Assembly: GCA_046758465.1 (NCBI GenBank)
Contig: JBHIAG010000020.1
Location: 1 to 23,461, forward strand
From: JBHIAG01 sp046758465
Lineage (GTDB): Bacteria > Acidobacteriota > Terriglobia > Acidiferrales > 2-02-FULL-67-57
Length of the DNA: 23,461 nt
Reading direction: 5' to 3'
Every line of letters begins with the position of its first letter. Within the stretch, counting starts at the first letter, position 1. The notes beneath the pieces were generated by a model. That model saw nothing but the letters and a program-made list of their open reading frames with translations. It had not been told where the DNA came from and did not search any database. This document shows, piece by piece, positions 1-6,480 of this stretch. The position numbers and the translations under genes are program-made.

Positions 1-37
1 GCAAGTTACCGAAAAGTGTCATCAATCATGTGGACAA

Positions 38-48
38 GTACACTGTAC
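38..48. promoter_or_regulatory. Short inverted repeat upstream of promoter, possible operator
   Basis: The 11-bp sequence GTACA-C-TGTAC is a perfect inverted repeat with a one-base centre. It ends 6 bp before the -35 box at 55-60, a position where a dimeric activator or repressor could bind. Nothing else identifies a regulator and the element is short enough to occur by chance. Confidence 0.25.
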
Positions 49-54
49 ACCGCA

Positions 55-83
55 TTGACTTGCCTGCGGCCACGAGCTAGGAT
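55..83 (+). promoter_or_regulatory. Sigma-70-type promoter (TTGACT-17-TAGGAT)
   Basis: TTGACT at 55-60 and TAGGAT at 78-83 are separated by exactly 17 bp. The -35 box and following bases (TTGACTTGCCTG) are identical to those of the kinase promoter at 4091-4119. The region therefore looks like a paralogous copy of the kinase promoter, now positioned to drive the secreted TPR gene starting at 215. Confidence 0.7.
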
Positions 84-90
84 GGCCGTA

Positions 91-108
91 GGGCAGGCGT
101 GGCTGCCC
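91..108. repeat. GC-rich palindrome GGGCAG-6-CTGCCC
   Basis: GGGCAG at 91-96 and CTGCCC at 103-108 form a hairpin with a 6-base loop. Read on the other strand it contains GCCTGCCC, linking it to the other CCTGCC palindromes of this window. Compared with the kinase leader at 4120-4133 it falls in an extra stretch of about 27 bases between the -10 box and the start codon, so it looks inserted into a copied leader. Confidence 0.5.
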
Positions 109-128
109 ACAGGGATTCCCTCTCATGA

Positions 129-207
129 ATTGGCCAGACGCTCTCCCACTGCCGCATCGGCAAGCGGCTGGGCGCCGGCGACAGGGGTGGGATCTACACC
201 GCCAAGG
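129..207 (+). pseudogene. Remnant of the 5' end of a Ser/Thr kinase gene
   Basis: Read from 129, the sequence encodes IGQTLSHCRIGKRLGAGDRG followed by GIYTAK. This matches the first 27 or so residues of the kinase at 4134 (MIGQTISHYRITAKLGEGGM then GAVYRAE). The twelve bases attggccagacg are identical in both. An extra A after the ATG at 125 puts that start codon out of frame with the kinase reading. The glycine-rich loop is damaged (GAGDRGGIY instead of GEGGMGAVY). Nothing kinase-like continues past about 207, where the ribosome-binding site and start of the TPR gene begin. It is a decayed gene start carried together with its promoter. Confidence 0.75.
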
Positions 208-214
208 AAAAACC

Positions 215-2095
215 ATGCGCGCTCTAAACCTCGGATTGGTGTTGCTCGTGTTTGTTTTCGTTATGGACGCGGCCGCACAAAGACCACCGCCACCCACTCG
301 CCCAAGCGCAGGGTCTACGACCGGCGAAAGATGGTCAGGCACAATTGTCGTGAACGTTCGGGATGTCAGGGGAGGTCTCATAACTGCCGGGGCCCTGGTC
401 CGCCTGTATTCCGACTTTACCTCGGTGCGACAGACAGAGGCCACCCAGGACAGTGGTCGGGCGACCTTCCGCCGCATACCCATGGGCAATTACCGCGTAG
501 AAGTCAGCGCCCTCGGCTACCAGACCGCCTCCGAGGAGGTGCTGCTCGGGCCAACCAACTACGTGTTTATTTTCCTGCAACCCGAGTCGCCCGTGGAGAC
601 CGCGCCCAACCCGCCGGGGCCACCCATCCTGGCCCCAAAGGCGCGCAAGGAATTGCAAAAGGGGTTGAAGGCGCTGGAGGCCAATGAGTTGAAAAAAGCG
701 CGCAAGCGCCTGCTGCGCGCCTTCAAGCTGGCGCCCGGTCATCCGGATGTGAACTATCTCCTGGGCGTCCTCTATCTCCGCCTGAACGATTTGGCGCAGG
801 CAAAGAGGCACCTGGAAAAGGCTGTGACTCTCTACCCCGACCACGTCGCTGCCCTCACTACCCTGGGCGCTCTCCTCTATCACCAGCGGGACGACCCGGC
901 CGCCATCCGTGCCTTGCAACAGGCTCTCGGGCTCAAGCCCAATGCCTGGCAAACGCATTGGACCCTCGCGCGCGCCTGCTATCGTCAACGGCAATTCGCC
1001 AAGGCGCGCACCCACGCCGAACGCGCGCTGGCACTGGCCCAGGGCAAAGCCCCGGCAATCCAAGTCTTGCTCGGCCAAACGCTGCTGGCGCTGGGAGAGC
1101 GGGAAAAGGCTGTGCAAGAGATTGAATCGTTTCTGCGCCGCCACCCCGAACACCCAACCGCGGCGGGGGCGCGGCGCCTGCTCGACCAACTGCGCGCGCA
1201 GCGCGCCGAGACCGCCCCAGCAACTCCGCACCCCCCCAGCACAGAGCTAGCGGCTATGCCCAGCGTCGCCACAGCGCCCATCGCACCGGCGCTGCCCGTG
1301 CGCAACTGGGCGCCGCCGCCCGTGCATGATGAGGACGTGCCATCCGTCGCGCCGGACGTTGCCTGTGCCTTGCCCCAGGTACTCACGGCTGCCAGTCGCC
1401 GCGTAGCCGCGCTGGTAGAGAACCTGCAAAAATTCACCGCCCTCGAGCGCATCGAATACGCACGCTTGGACGAGGCTGGCAACATTCGCTCGCAGCAGGT
1501 GGAAGCGTTCAACTACATTGTGTCCATCTACGAAGTCCGTACCGGAAGACTCGCCGTGCAAGAGTTCCGCCAGGGGCGTGCGGCGTGGGCTGTGACCCCG
1601 ACGCGCACGCGGGGTCTGGCCGCCCTCGCGCTGATCTTTCACCCCTATTACGTTGAAGATTTTACCATGCGGTGCGAAGGGCTGGGCCAATGGCACGGCC
1701 AGCCGGTCTGGCAGCTGTATTTCCAGCAGCGCGAAGACCGCCCCGCCCGCATCTACATGTACCGAAGCAACCAGGGCAGCTTCCCCATCAAACTGAAAGG
1801 GCGCGCCTGGATCGCCGCCAACAACTATCACATCGTGCGCCTCGTGATGGACATGGTGGAGCCAATCAAGAAAATCAATCTCGCACGCCAGCACCTCATC
1901 GTCGAGTATCAGCCCGTGGACTTTGCCGAACGCAACGTGAAACTTTGGCTTCCGGCCCGCGCCGACGTCTATATGCAGCTGCGCGGCCGCCGCTATCGTC
2001 ACCAGCATAGCTTCAGCAACTTTATGCTCTTCGCCGTGGAGGTGGACGAGCGTATCCAAACCCCCTTCAGCCCGAACCATCAGCCCCGCTTCTAA
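215..2095 (+). CDS. Secreted carboxypeptidase-regulatory-like / TPR repeat protein
   Basis: This 626-residue protein begins with a signal peptide (residues 1-22, hydrophobic run LNLGLVLLVFVFVM ending AAAQ). A short proline-rich linker follows, then a beta-sandwich resembling the carboxypeptidase regulatory fold at about 40-125 (IVVNVRDVRG...GYQT pattern). Helical TPR-type repeats lie at about 150-330, followed by an Ala/Pro-rich linker. The C-terminal region of about 240 residues, after 390, is one I do not recognise; it is rich in aromatics and arginines. The start at 215 is preferred over the in-frame ATG at 125 because 125 lies in the kinase remnant and codes an implausible leader, whereas 215 has AAGGA just upstream and opens the signal peptide. 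The protein probably acts in the periplasm or on the cell surface as a binding scaffold; its ligand is unknown. Confidence 0.85.
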   Translation: MRALNLGLVLLVFVFVMDAAAQRPPPPTRPSAGSTTGERWSGTIVVNVRDVRGGLITAGALVRLYSDFTSVRQTEATQDSGRATFRRIPMGNYRVEVSALGYQTASEEVLLGPTNYVFIFLQPESPVETAPNPPGPPILAPKARKELQKGLKALEANELKKARKRLLRAFKLAPGHPDVNYLLGVLYLRLNDLAQAKRHLEKAVTLYPDHVAALTTLGALLYHQRDDPAAIRALQQALGLKPNAWQTHWTLARACYRQRQFAKARTHAERALALAQGKAPAIQVLLGQTLLALGEREKAVQEIESFLRRHPEHPTAAGARRLLDQLRAQRAETAPATPHPPSTELAAMPSVATAPIAPALPVRNWAPPPVHDEDVPSVAPDVACALPQVLTAASRRVAALVENLQKFTALERIEYARLDEAGNIRSQQVEAFNYIVSIYEVRTGRLAVQEFRQGRAAWAVTPTRTRGLAALALIFHPYYVEDFTMRCEGLGQWHGQPVWQLYFQQREDRPARIYMYRSNQGSFPIKLKGRAWIAANNYHIVRLVMDMVEPIKKINLARQHLIVEYQPVDFAERNVKLWLPARADVYMQLRGRRYRHQHSFSNFMLFAVEVDERIQTPFSPNHQPRF

Positions 2096-2159
2096 GACCT
2101 GGGGCCCCGCATGAACGCCCCGAACTAGAATCGGAACTCGGAAAAAAATAGAAAGCGGT

Positions 2160-2214
2160 TTTCTCTGTGTCCTCTGCCTGCCCTGAGCCAAGTCGAAGGG
2201 TGCTCTGTGGTGCG
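2160..2214. repeat. Intergenic repeat interrupted by a CCCTGAG...AAGGG mini-repeat
   Basis: The 17-mer at 2160-2176 (TTTCTCTGTGTCCTCTG) and the 12-mer at 2203-2214 (CTCTGTGGTGCG) both recur at 6396-6412 and 6435-6446. Here they are split by 26 bases (2177-2202) containing CCCTGAGCCAAGTCGAAGGG. CTCTG occurs on both sides of the insert (2172-2176 and 2203-2207), consistent with a 5-bp duplication made on insertion. I recognise the CCCTGAG..AAGTCGAAGGG type from memory as a widespread short repeat, but I cannot check this here. Confidence 0.6.
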
Positions 2215-2309
2215 CCTTTGTCTTTTCACGGGCCGCTGGCTTGCTCTGAGCGGAGTCGAGGAGTCGAAAGGCCACCGATCTCACGCGGACGCCCCAGGGC
2301 AAAAAACCA

Positions 2310-2338
2310 TTGGGTCAGCCGCCAAACACAGCTAGAGT
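2310..2338 (+). promoter_or_regulatory. Promoter candidate for lactate permease (TTGGGT-17-TAGAGT)
   Basis: TTGGGT at 2310-2315 and TAGAGT at 2333-2338 are 17 bp apart. The -10 context GCTAGAGTAG recurs exactly at 18451-18460. The predicted start of transcription leaves a leader of about 55 bases before the ATG at 2401. Confidence 0.5.
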
Positions 2339-2400
2339 AGCCGCGCCCGGGCCACAGCGATTCTTCCCCGGCCCGGGGCCGCACTGGGGCACAAGCGAAG

Positions 2401-4077
2401 ATGGGCTTTTACGCGCTCGCGGCCGTGCTACCGATTGCAGCGGTGATGGTCTTCCTGGTGGTTCTCCGCTGGTCGGCGGTCAAAGCCATGCCCGTGGCCT
2501 ACGGCCTCACCTGCCTGCTTGCCCTCAGCCTCTGGCAGGTTCCCCCGCTGCGCATCCTGGCCGCGAGCCTCCGCGGAGCCATCGTCGCGGGTACTCTTCT
2601 CTGGATCATCTTCGGCGCCCTCGTGCTGCTCTTCACGCTGCGCGAAAGCGGCGCCCTCGCCGCCATTCGCCGCGGCTTTCTCGGCATTTCCGAAGACCGG
2701 CGCATTCAGGCCATCATCGTCGCTTGGCTTTTCGGCTCCTTCATCGAAGGCGCGGCTGGCTTCGGGACGCCCGCAGCCGTGGCGGCCCCGCTGCTGCTGG
2801 CGCTGGGCTTTCCCGCGCTGGCGGCCGTCATGGTCTCGCTCATCATCCAGTCGACGCCTGTCAGCTTCGGGGCTGTGGGCACGCCCATCCTGGTGGGGAT
2901 GGGACAGTCCTTGAACGTCCCGCAGGTCAAAACCGCCCTGGCGGCAACCGGAATGGGCTACACGGAATTCATCCATCAGATCGGCATTTTCGCCGCCCTG
3001 CCCCACGCCCTCATCGGAACCCTGATCCCCCTGATCATGGTCGCCATGCTGACCCGTTTCTTCGGCCGCCGCCGCTCGTTCCGCGAAGGGCTGGCGGTCT
3101 GGAAGTTCGCCCTCTTTGCAGGCCTGGCGTTTACTCTTCCTTACCTGGCCGTGGCTATTCTTCTCGGACCGGAATTCCCGGCCTTGGTGGGGGGCTTGCT
3201 AGGCCTGGCGATTGTGATTCCGGCGGCACGCAAAGGAATTTTCCTTCCCAAGTGCGAACCCTGGCAATTTCCCCCCGCAGAACACTGGGAAAAGGACTGG
3301 ATCGGCTCCATCTCTGCCGGTGGCGACGCGCCGACCACCACCATGTCGTTCGCCCGCGCCTGGGCCCCCTACCTGCTGGTCACCGGCTTGCTCGTGGTTA
3401 CGCGCTTGCCGTTTCTCCCCCTACAACAGTGGCTCACCTCAGTTGAGTTCACCTGGGCAAACATGCTGGGCACCAACTTGTCGCAAGCCCTCCAGCCCCT
3501 CTATCTCCCGGGGACGATCTTCGCCCTCGTCGCCCTGGCAACCTGCGGGCTTCACCGCATGAAGCCCGCAGCGGTGAAAACGGCCTGGCGCGATGCGGCG
3601 CAAAAGTTGGCCAGCCCGGCGCTGGCGTTGCTGTTTGCCGTCGGCATGGTGCGCGTCTTTATCGACTCCGACACGAATGCCGCCGGGATCGCCAGTATGC
3701 CGCTGGTGCTGGCGGAGACAGCCGCGCAGGGGGCGAAATCCGCCTGGCCCTTCTTCGCTCCCGCCATCGGCGCCGTAGGTGCCTTTGTGGCCGGAAGCAA
3801 CACGGTAAGCGACTTGATGTTCGGCCTCTTCCAGTACGGGGTGGCCGACCGCATCGCAGTTCCCCATCTGGTGATTCTGGGCTTGCAGGCCCTCGGCGGC
3901 GCGGCCGGCAATATGATCGCCGTGCACAACGTGGTCGCCGCCAGCGCCACCGTAGGACTCGTCGGCTGCGAAGGCACGTTAATCCGCAAAACCATCCTCC
4001 CCATGACCTACTACCTCGTCGCCGCCGGTCTCCTCGGCCTCCTCTTCTGCTACGTCATCTTCCCCCACGCCTTCTAA
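2401..4077 (+). CDS. lldP: L-lactate permease family transporter
   Basis: This is a 558-residue polytopic inner-membrane protein matching the L-lactate permease family (LldP/LctP, usually about 550 residues). Members import lactate and sometimes glycolate by proton symport. Hydrophobic helices run through the whole length. The stretch FIEGAAGFGTPAAVAAPLLL near residue 117 and the late VAGSNTVSDLMFGLFQ segment are what I would expect of this family. No strong ribosome-binding site precedes the ATG (GCGAAG only). The gene stands alone; no lactate dehydrogenase gene is adjacent, although a flavoprotein 2-hydroxyacid oxidase lies 16 kb away at 20606. Its specificity for lactate as opposed to glycolate cannot be told from sequence. 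Confidence 0.9.
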   Translation: MGFYALAAVLPIAAVMVFLVVLRWSAVKAMPVAYGLTCLLALSLWQVPPLRILAASLRGAIVAGTLLWIIFGALVLLFTLRESGALAAIRRGFLGISEDRRIQAIIVAWLFGSFIEGAAGFGTPAAVAAPLLLALGFPALAAVMVSLIIQSTPVSFGAVGTPILVGMGQSLNVPQVKTALAATGMGYTEFIHQIGIFAALPHALIGTLIPLIMVAMLTRFFGRRRSFREGLAVWKFALFAGLAFTLPYLAVAILLGPEFPALVGGLLGLAIVIPAARKGIFLPKCEPWQFPPAEHWEKDWIGSISAGGDAPTTTMSFARAWAPYLLVTGLLVVTRLPFLPLQQWLTSVEFTWANMLGTNLSQALQPLYLPGTIFALVALATCGLHRMKPAAVKTAWRDAAQKLASPALALLFAVGMVRVFIDSDTNAAGIASMPLVLAETAAQGAKSAWPFFAPAIGAVGAFVAGSNTVSDLMFGLFQYGVADRIAVPHLVILGLQALGGAAGNMIAVHNVVAASATVGLVGCEGTLIRKTILPMTYYLVAAGLLGLLFCYVIFPHAF

Positions 4078-4092
4078 CCCGGAGGGCGGGTT
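4076..4092. promoter_or_regulatory. Inverted repeat joining the permease stop and the kinase -35 box
   Basis: AACCCG at 4076-4081 and CGGGTT at 4087-4092 form a 6-bp stem with a GAGGG loop. The left arm includes the last bases of the permease stop codon and the right arm ends in the first two bases of the kinase -35 box TTGACT. There is no T-run, so this is a poor intrinsic terminator. It could be a regulator site or chance. Confidence 0.35.
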
Positions 4093-4119
4093 GACTTGCC
4101 TGGGGGCGCAGCATAAGAT
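4091..4119 (+). promoter_or_regulatory. Sigma-70-type promoter of the kinase gene (TTGACT-17-TAAGAT)
   Basis: TTGACT at 4091-4096 and TAAGAT at 4114-4119 have 17-bp spacing. The -10 box ends only 14 bases before the ATG at 4134, so the transcript would have a leader of roughly 8 bases or fewer, with no proper Shine-Dalgarno sequence. Confidence 0.7.
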
Positions 4120-4133
4120 GGGGCGGTCCCCCC

Positions 4134-6272
4134 ATGATTGGCCAGACGATTTCCCACTATCGCATCACTGCCAAGTTAGGCGAAGGCGGGATGGGTGCAG
4201 TCTATCGGGCCGAGGACCTGAAACTGCAACGTGCCGTCGCGCTCAAGTTCCTGCCCGCCGAGCTGGCCGCCGACCCGCAAGCCCGCCAGCGCCTCCTGAA
4301 GGAAGCCCGCGCCGCCTCCCGCCTCAACCACCCCCATATCGCCACCATCTACGAGGTGGGCGAAGCCGACAGGGTCTCTTTCATTGCCATGGAGCTGGTG
4401 AGCGGCGAGAGCCTGAAGCAGGTCTTGCTCCACGGGGTGCTGCCCGCAACGCAGTTGCTGGACGTGGCCCGCCAGATCGCCGAAGGATTGCACGAAGCCC
4501 ACCAAGCGGGTGTCCTGCACCGCGACATCAAGCCGGGCAACATCATGCTGGATGCCAAGGGGCGCGTGAAGATCCTGGACTTCGGCCTGGCGGTGTTGAC
4601 CGGGCGGCAGCGGGCGTCGGGGGAAACCGAAGAGAATTTCATCACTCGCACAGCCACCCAGTGGAGCACGGGCGGCACGGTGCCGTATATGTCGCCCGAG
4701 CAACTGCGCGGCGAGCTTACCGACGCCCGCAGCGATATCTTTTCCTTCGGCGTCATGCTCTACGAGTGTCTGACCGGGCGGCTGCCATTTCGCGGCGAGA
4801 CCTCAATCGACATCCTGCACGCCATCCTGCGCCAGCCGCCCACCCCCCTGCACCATTTTCTGTCTGAGGTTTCCCCGGAATGGGAGCACGTGGTTGAGCG
4901 CTGTCTGGAGAAAGCACCCGAGCAGCGTCTGCAATCCATGCGGGAGGTGCTGCAAGCCCTGCGGCGGGCCGCGGCACCGACGACCATAGCAGAGAAATCG
5001 CTGGCGGTGCTCTACTTCGAAAACCTGAGCGGAGCCAAGGAGGACGAGTACTTCCGCGACGGCATCACCGAAGACGTCATCACCGAGTTGTCCAAGATCA
5101 AAGAGCTGCGGGTCTTCCCACGCTCCGCAGTCCTGGCCTATCGCGACAAGCCGACGACCGCCCCGCAGATCGGCCAGCAGCTCAACGCCGCCTATGTATT
5201 AGGGGGCAGCCTGCGCCGCGCCGGTAATCGCCTGCGCATCACCGCGCAACTGGTCGAGACCCGTACCGGCCACTCCGTGTGGGCCGAGCGCTACGACCGC
5301 CAACTGGAAGACATTTTCGCCATCCAGGACGAGATCGCGAAGAACATTGCCCGCGCGCTGCAAGTGATGCTGACCGAGAAAGAGAAGCGCGCCATCGAAA
5401 AAGTGCCCACGGCCGATGTGCAGGCCTACGACTTCTACCTGCGCGGACGCCAGTACTTCCACCAGTTTCGGCGGCAAGGGTACGAGTTTGCCCGGCAGAT
5501 GTTCGCCCGCGCCATCGTGATTGACCCCGGCTACGCCCGCGCCTACGCCGGGGTGGCCGACTGCTGCTCGTTCCTGTACATGTACTGGGAGGCCACCGAG
5601 GCCAACCTCAAGGAGGCGGACACCGCCAGCCGCAAGGCCTTGGAACTTGACCCCGAGCTGGCGGAGGCTCATGCGGCTCGGGGACTGGCGATCTCACTCA
5701 GCAAACAGTACGACGAGGCGCGAAAAGAATTCGAAACCGCCATCCGCCTGAACCCGAACCTCTTTGAAGCTTACTACTTCTACGCGCGGGCCCGCTTCGC
5801 CGAAGGAAAGCTCGCCGAGGCGGCACGGTTGTTTGAGCAAGGCTGCCGGGTGAACCCGGAGGATTACCAGGCACCGACCTTGCTCGCCATGGTCTATAAG
5901 GGGCTGGGGCGACCAGCGGACGCCGAGGCCACCTACCGCCGGGCATTGCAAGTGATCGAAAAGCATCTGGAACTCCACCCAGACGATGCGCGGGCCCTCT
6001 ACTTTGGTGCCAACGCTTTATGTCAGTTGGGCGAGCGCGCGCGGAGTGCAGAGTGGGCCAAGCAGGCGCTGGCGATGGATCCTGAAGACCCGGGGGTTCT
6101 CTACAACGTAGCTTGCGTGTATGCCCTTCTGGGAAAGGCCGAAGAGGCCATCGATTGTTTGGAAAAATCGATCACCTCAGGGATGGGACAGAAGGAGTGG
6201 ATTGAGCACGACTCCGACCTCGCCTCCCTGCGCAGCCATCCCCGCTTCCAGGCCCTGCTGGCAAGGTTGTAA
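4134..6272 (+). CDS. Ser/Thr protein kinase with TolB-like domain and TPR repeats
   Basis: This 712-residue protein has an N-terminal Hanks-type kinase domain (about 9-280). The key residues are intact: glycine loop GEGGMGAVY (16-24), ATP-binding K38 in VALKF, catalytic loop HRDIKPGN with D131, DFG at 149-151, and SPEQ (187-190) in place of APE. A TolB amino-terminal/FlgO-like region follows at about 287-400 (SLAVLYFENLSG...EDEYFRDGITEDVITELS). TPR repeats fill about 420-712. No transmembrane helix separates the parts, so the protein is probably cytoplasmic. The expected reaction is phosphorylation of protein Ser/Thr residues, with the TPRs acting as partner-binding modules. The promoter lies directly against the start codon. 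The remnant at 129-207 is a copy of this gene's start or of a close paralogue. Confidence 0.93.
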   Translation: MIGQTISHYRITAKLGEGGMGAVYRAEDLKLQRAVALKFLPAELAADPQARQRLLKEARAASRLNHPHIATIYEVGEADRVSFIAMELVSGESLKQVLLHGVLPATQLLDVARQIAEGLHEAHQAGVLHRDIKPGNIMLDAKGRVKILDFGLAVLTGRQRASGETEENFITRTATQWSTGGTVPYMSPEQLRGELTDARSDIFSFGVMLYECLTGRLPFRGETSIDILHAILRQPPTPLHHFLSEVSPEWEHVVERCLEKAPEQRLQSMREVLQALRRAAAPTTIAEKSLAVLYFENLSGAKEDEYFRDGITEDVITELSKIKELRVFPRSAVLAYRDKPTTAPQIGQQLNAAYVLGGSLRRAGNRLRITAQLVETRTGHSVWAERYDRQLEDIFAIQDEIAKNIARALQVMLTEKEKRAIEKVPTADVQAYDFYLRGRQYFHQFRRQGYEFARQMFARAIVIDPGYARAYAGVADCCSFLYMYWEATEANLKEADTASRKALELDPELAEAHAARGLAISLSKQYDEARKEFETAIRLNPNLFEAYYFYARARFAEGKLAEAARLFEQGCRVNPEDYQAPTLLAMVYKGLGRPADAEATYRRALQVIEKHLELHPDDARALYFGANALCQLGERARSAEWAKQALAMDPEDPGVLYNVACVYALLGKAEEAIDCLEKSITSGMGQKEWIEHDSDLASLRSHPRFQALLARL

Positions 6273-6406
6273 GAAAACCCCGCCTCCCGCCTCGCTTCCT
6301 CTGCTTCCCTTGCCTCCTTTGCCCATACGGCCACCCGTCTGGGTGCTTCCTCTGCCTCTCTGGGTTAAAGTGGGCCTTGCTGTACCTCTCTGCGCTTTCT
6401 CTGTGT
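6273..6406. other. Pyrimidine-rich intergenic spacer, no gene seen
   Basis: The + strand is unusually rich in C and T, with many CCTC and CTCTG words. It looks like diverged copies of the CTCTGTG repeat also seen at 2160. It does not encode a plausible protein, and the polymerase reading frame that remains open through it lacks any family similarity here. Confidence 0.5.
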
Positions 6407-6446
6407 CCTCTGTGCCTGCCTGCGGCAGGCAGGCCTCTGTGGTGCG
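6396..6446. repeat. CTCTGTG repeat interrupted by a palindrome with 8-bp direct duplication
   Basis: The host repeat (6396-6412 and 6435-6446 matching 2160-2176 and 2203-2214) is split by CCTGCCTGCGGCAGGCAGG at 6415-6433. CCTCTGTG lies immediately before it (6407-6414) and again immediately after it (6434-6441). Removing the palindrome and one copy of the octamer restores a continuous repeat. This is the classic footprint of an insertion with target-site duplication. Confidence 0.7.
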
Positions 6447-6470
6447 TTCGTATCGCGAGCAGGCTATACT
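6443..6470 (+). promoter_or_regulatory. Likely -10 box (TATACT) of a leaderless polA transcript
   Basis: TATACT at 6465-6470 is a good -10 box. The best -35 candidate, TGCGTT at 6443-6448 with 16-bp spacing, is weak. The ATG at 6481 lies only 10 bases after the -10 box and no Shine-Dalgarno sequence precedes it, so the mRNA may begin within a few bases of the start codon. Confidence 0.45.
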
Positions 6471-6480
6471 GCCCTTGGCA

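Larger units (their letters stand above)
2096..2400. other. Intergenic region with nested short repeats
   Basis: No convincing gene lies here. The stretch contains one copy of a CTCTGTGTCCTCTG repeat shared with 6396-6412, an insert inside that copy, a second diverged CTCTGAGCGGAGTCGAGGAG element at 2244-2263, and a promoter candidate for the lactate permease at 2310-2338. Confidence 0.6.

Noticed and set aside
6415..6433. Palindromes as intrinsic terminators
   Set aside because: None is followed by a T-run, and four of the seven loci lie inside reading frames.
6121..6480. An N-terminal extension of about 120 residues on DNA polymerase I
   Set aside because: The frame is open but overlaps the end of the kinase gene and the CTCTGTG repeat region, has no polymerase similarity, and the family start (RLYLIDAMSYIFRAYH) follows directly after the ATG at 6481.
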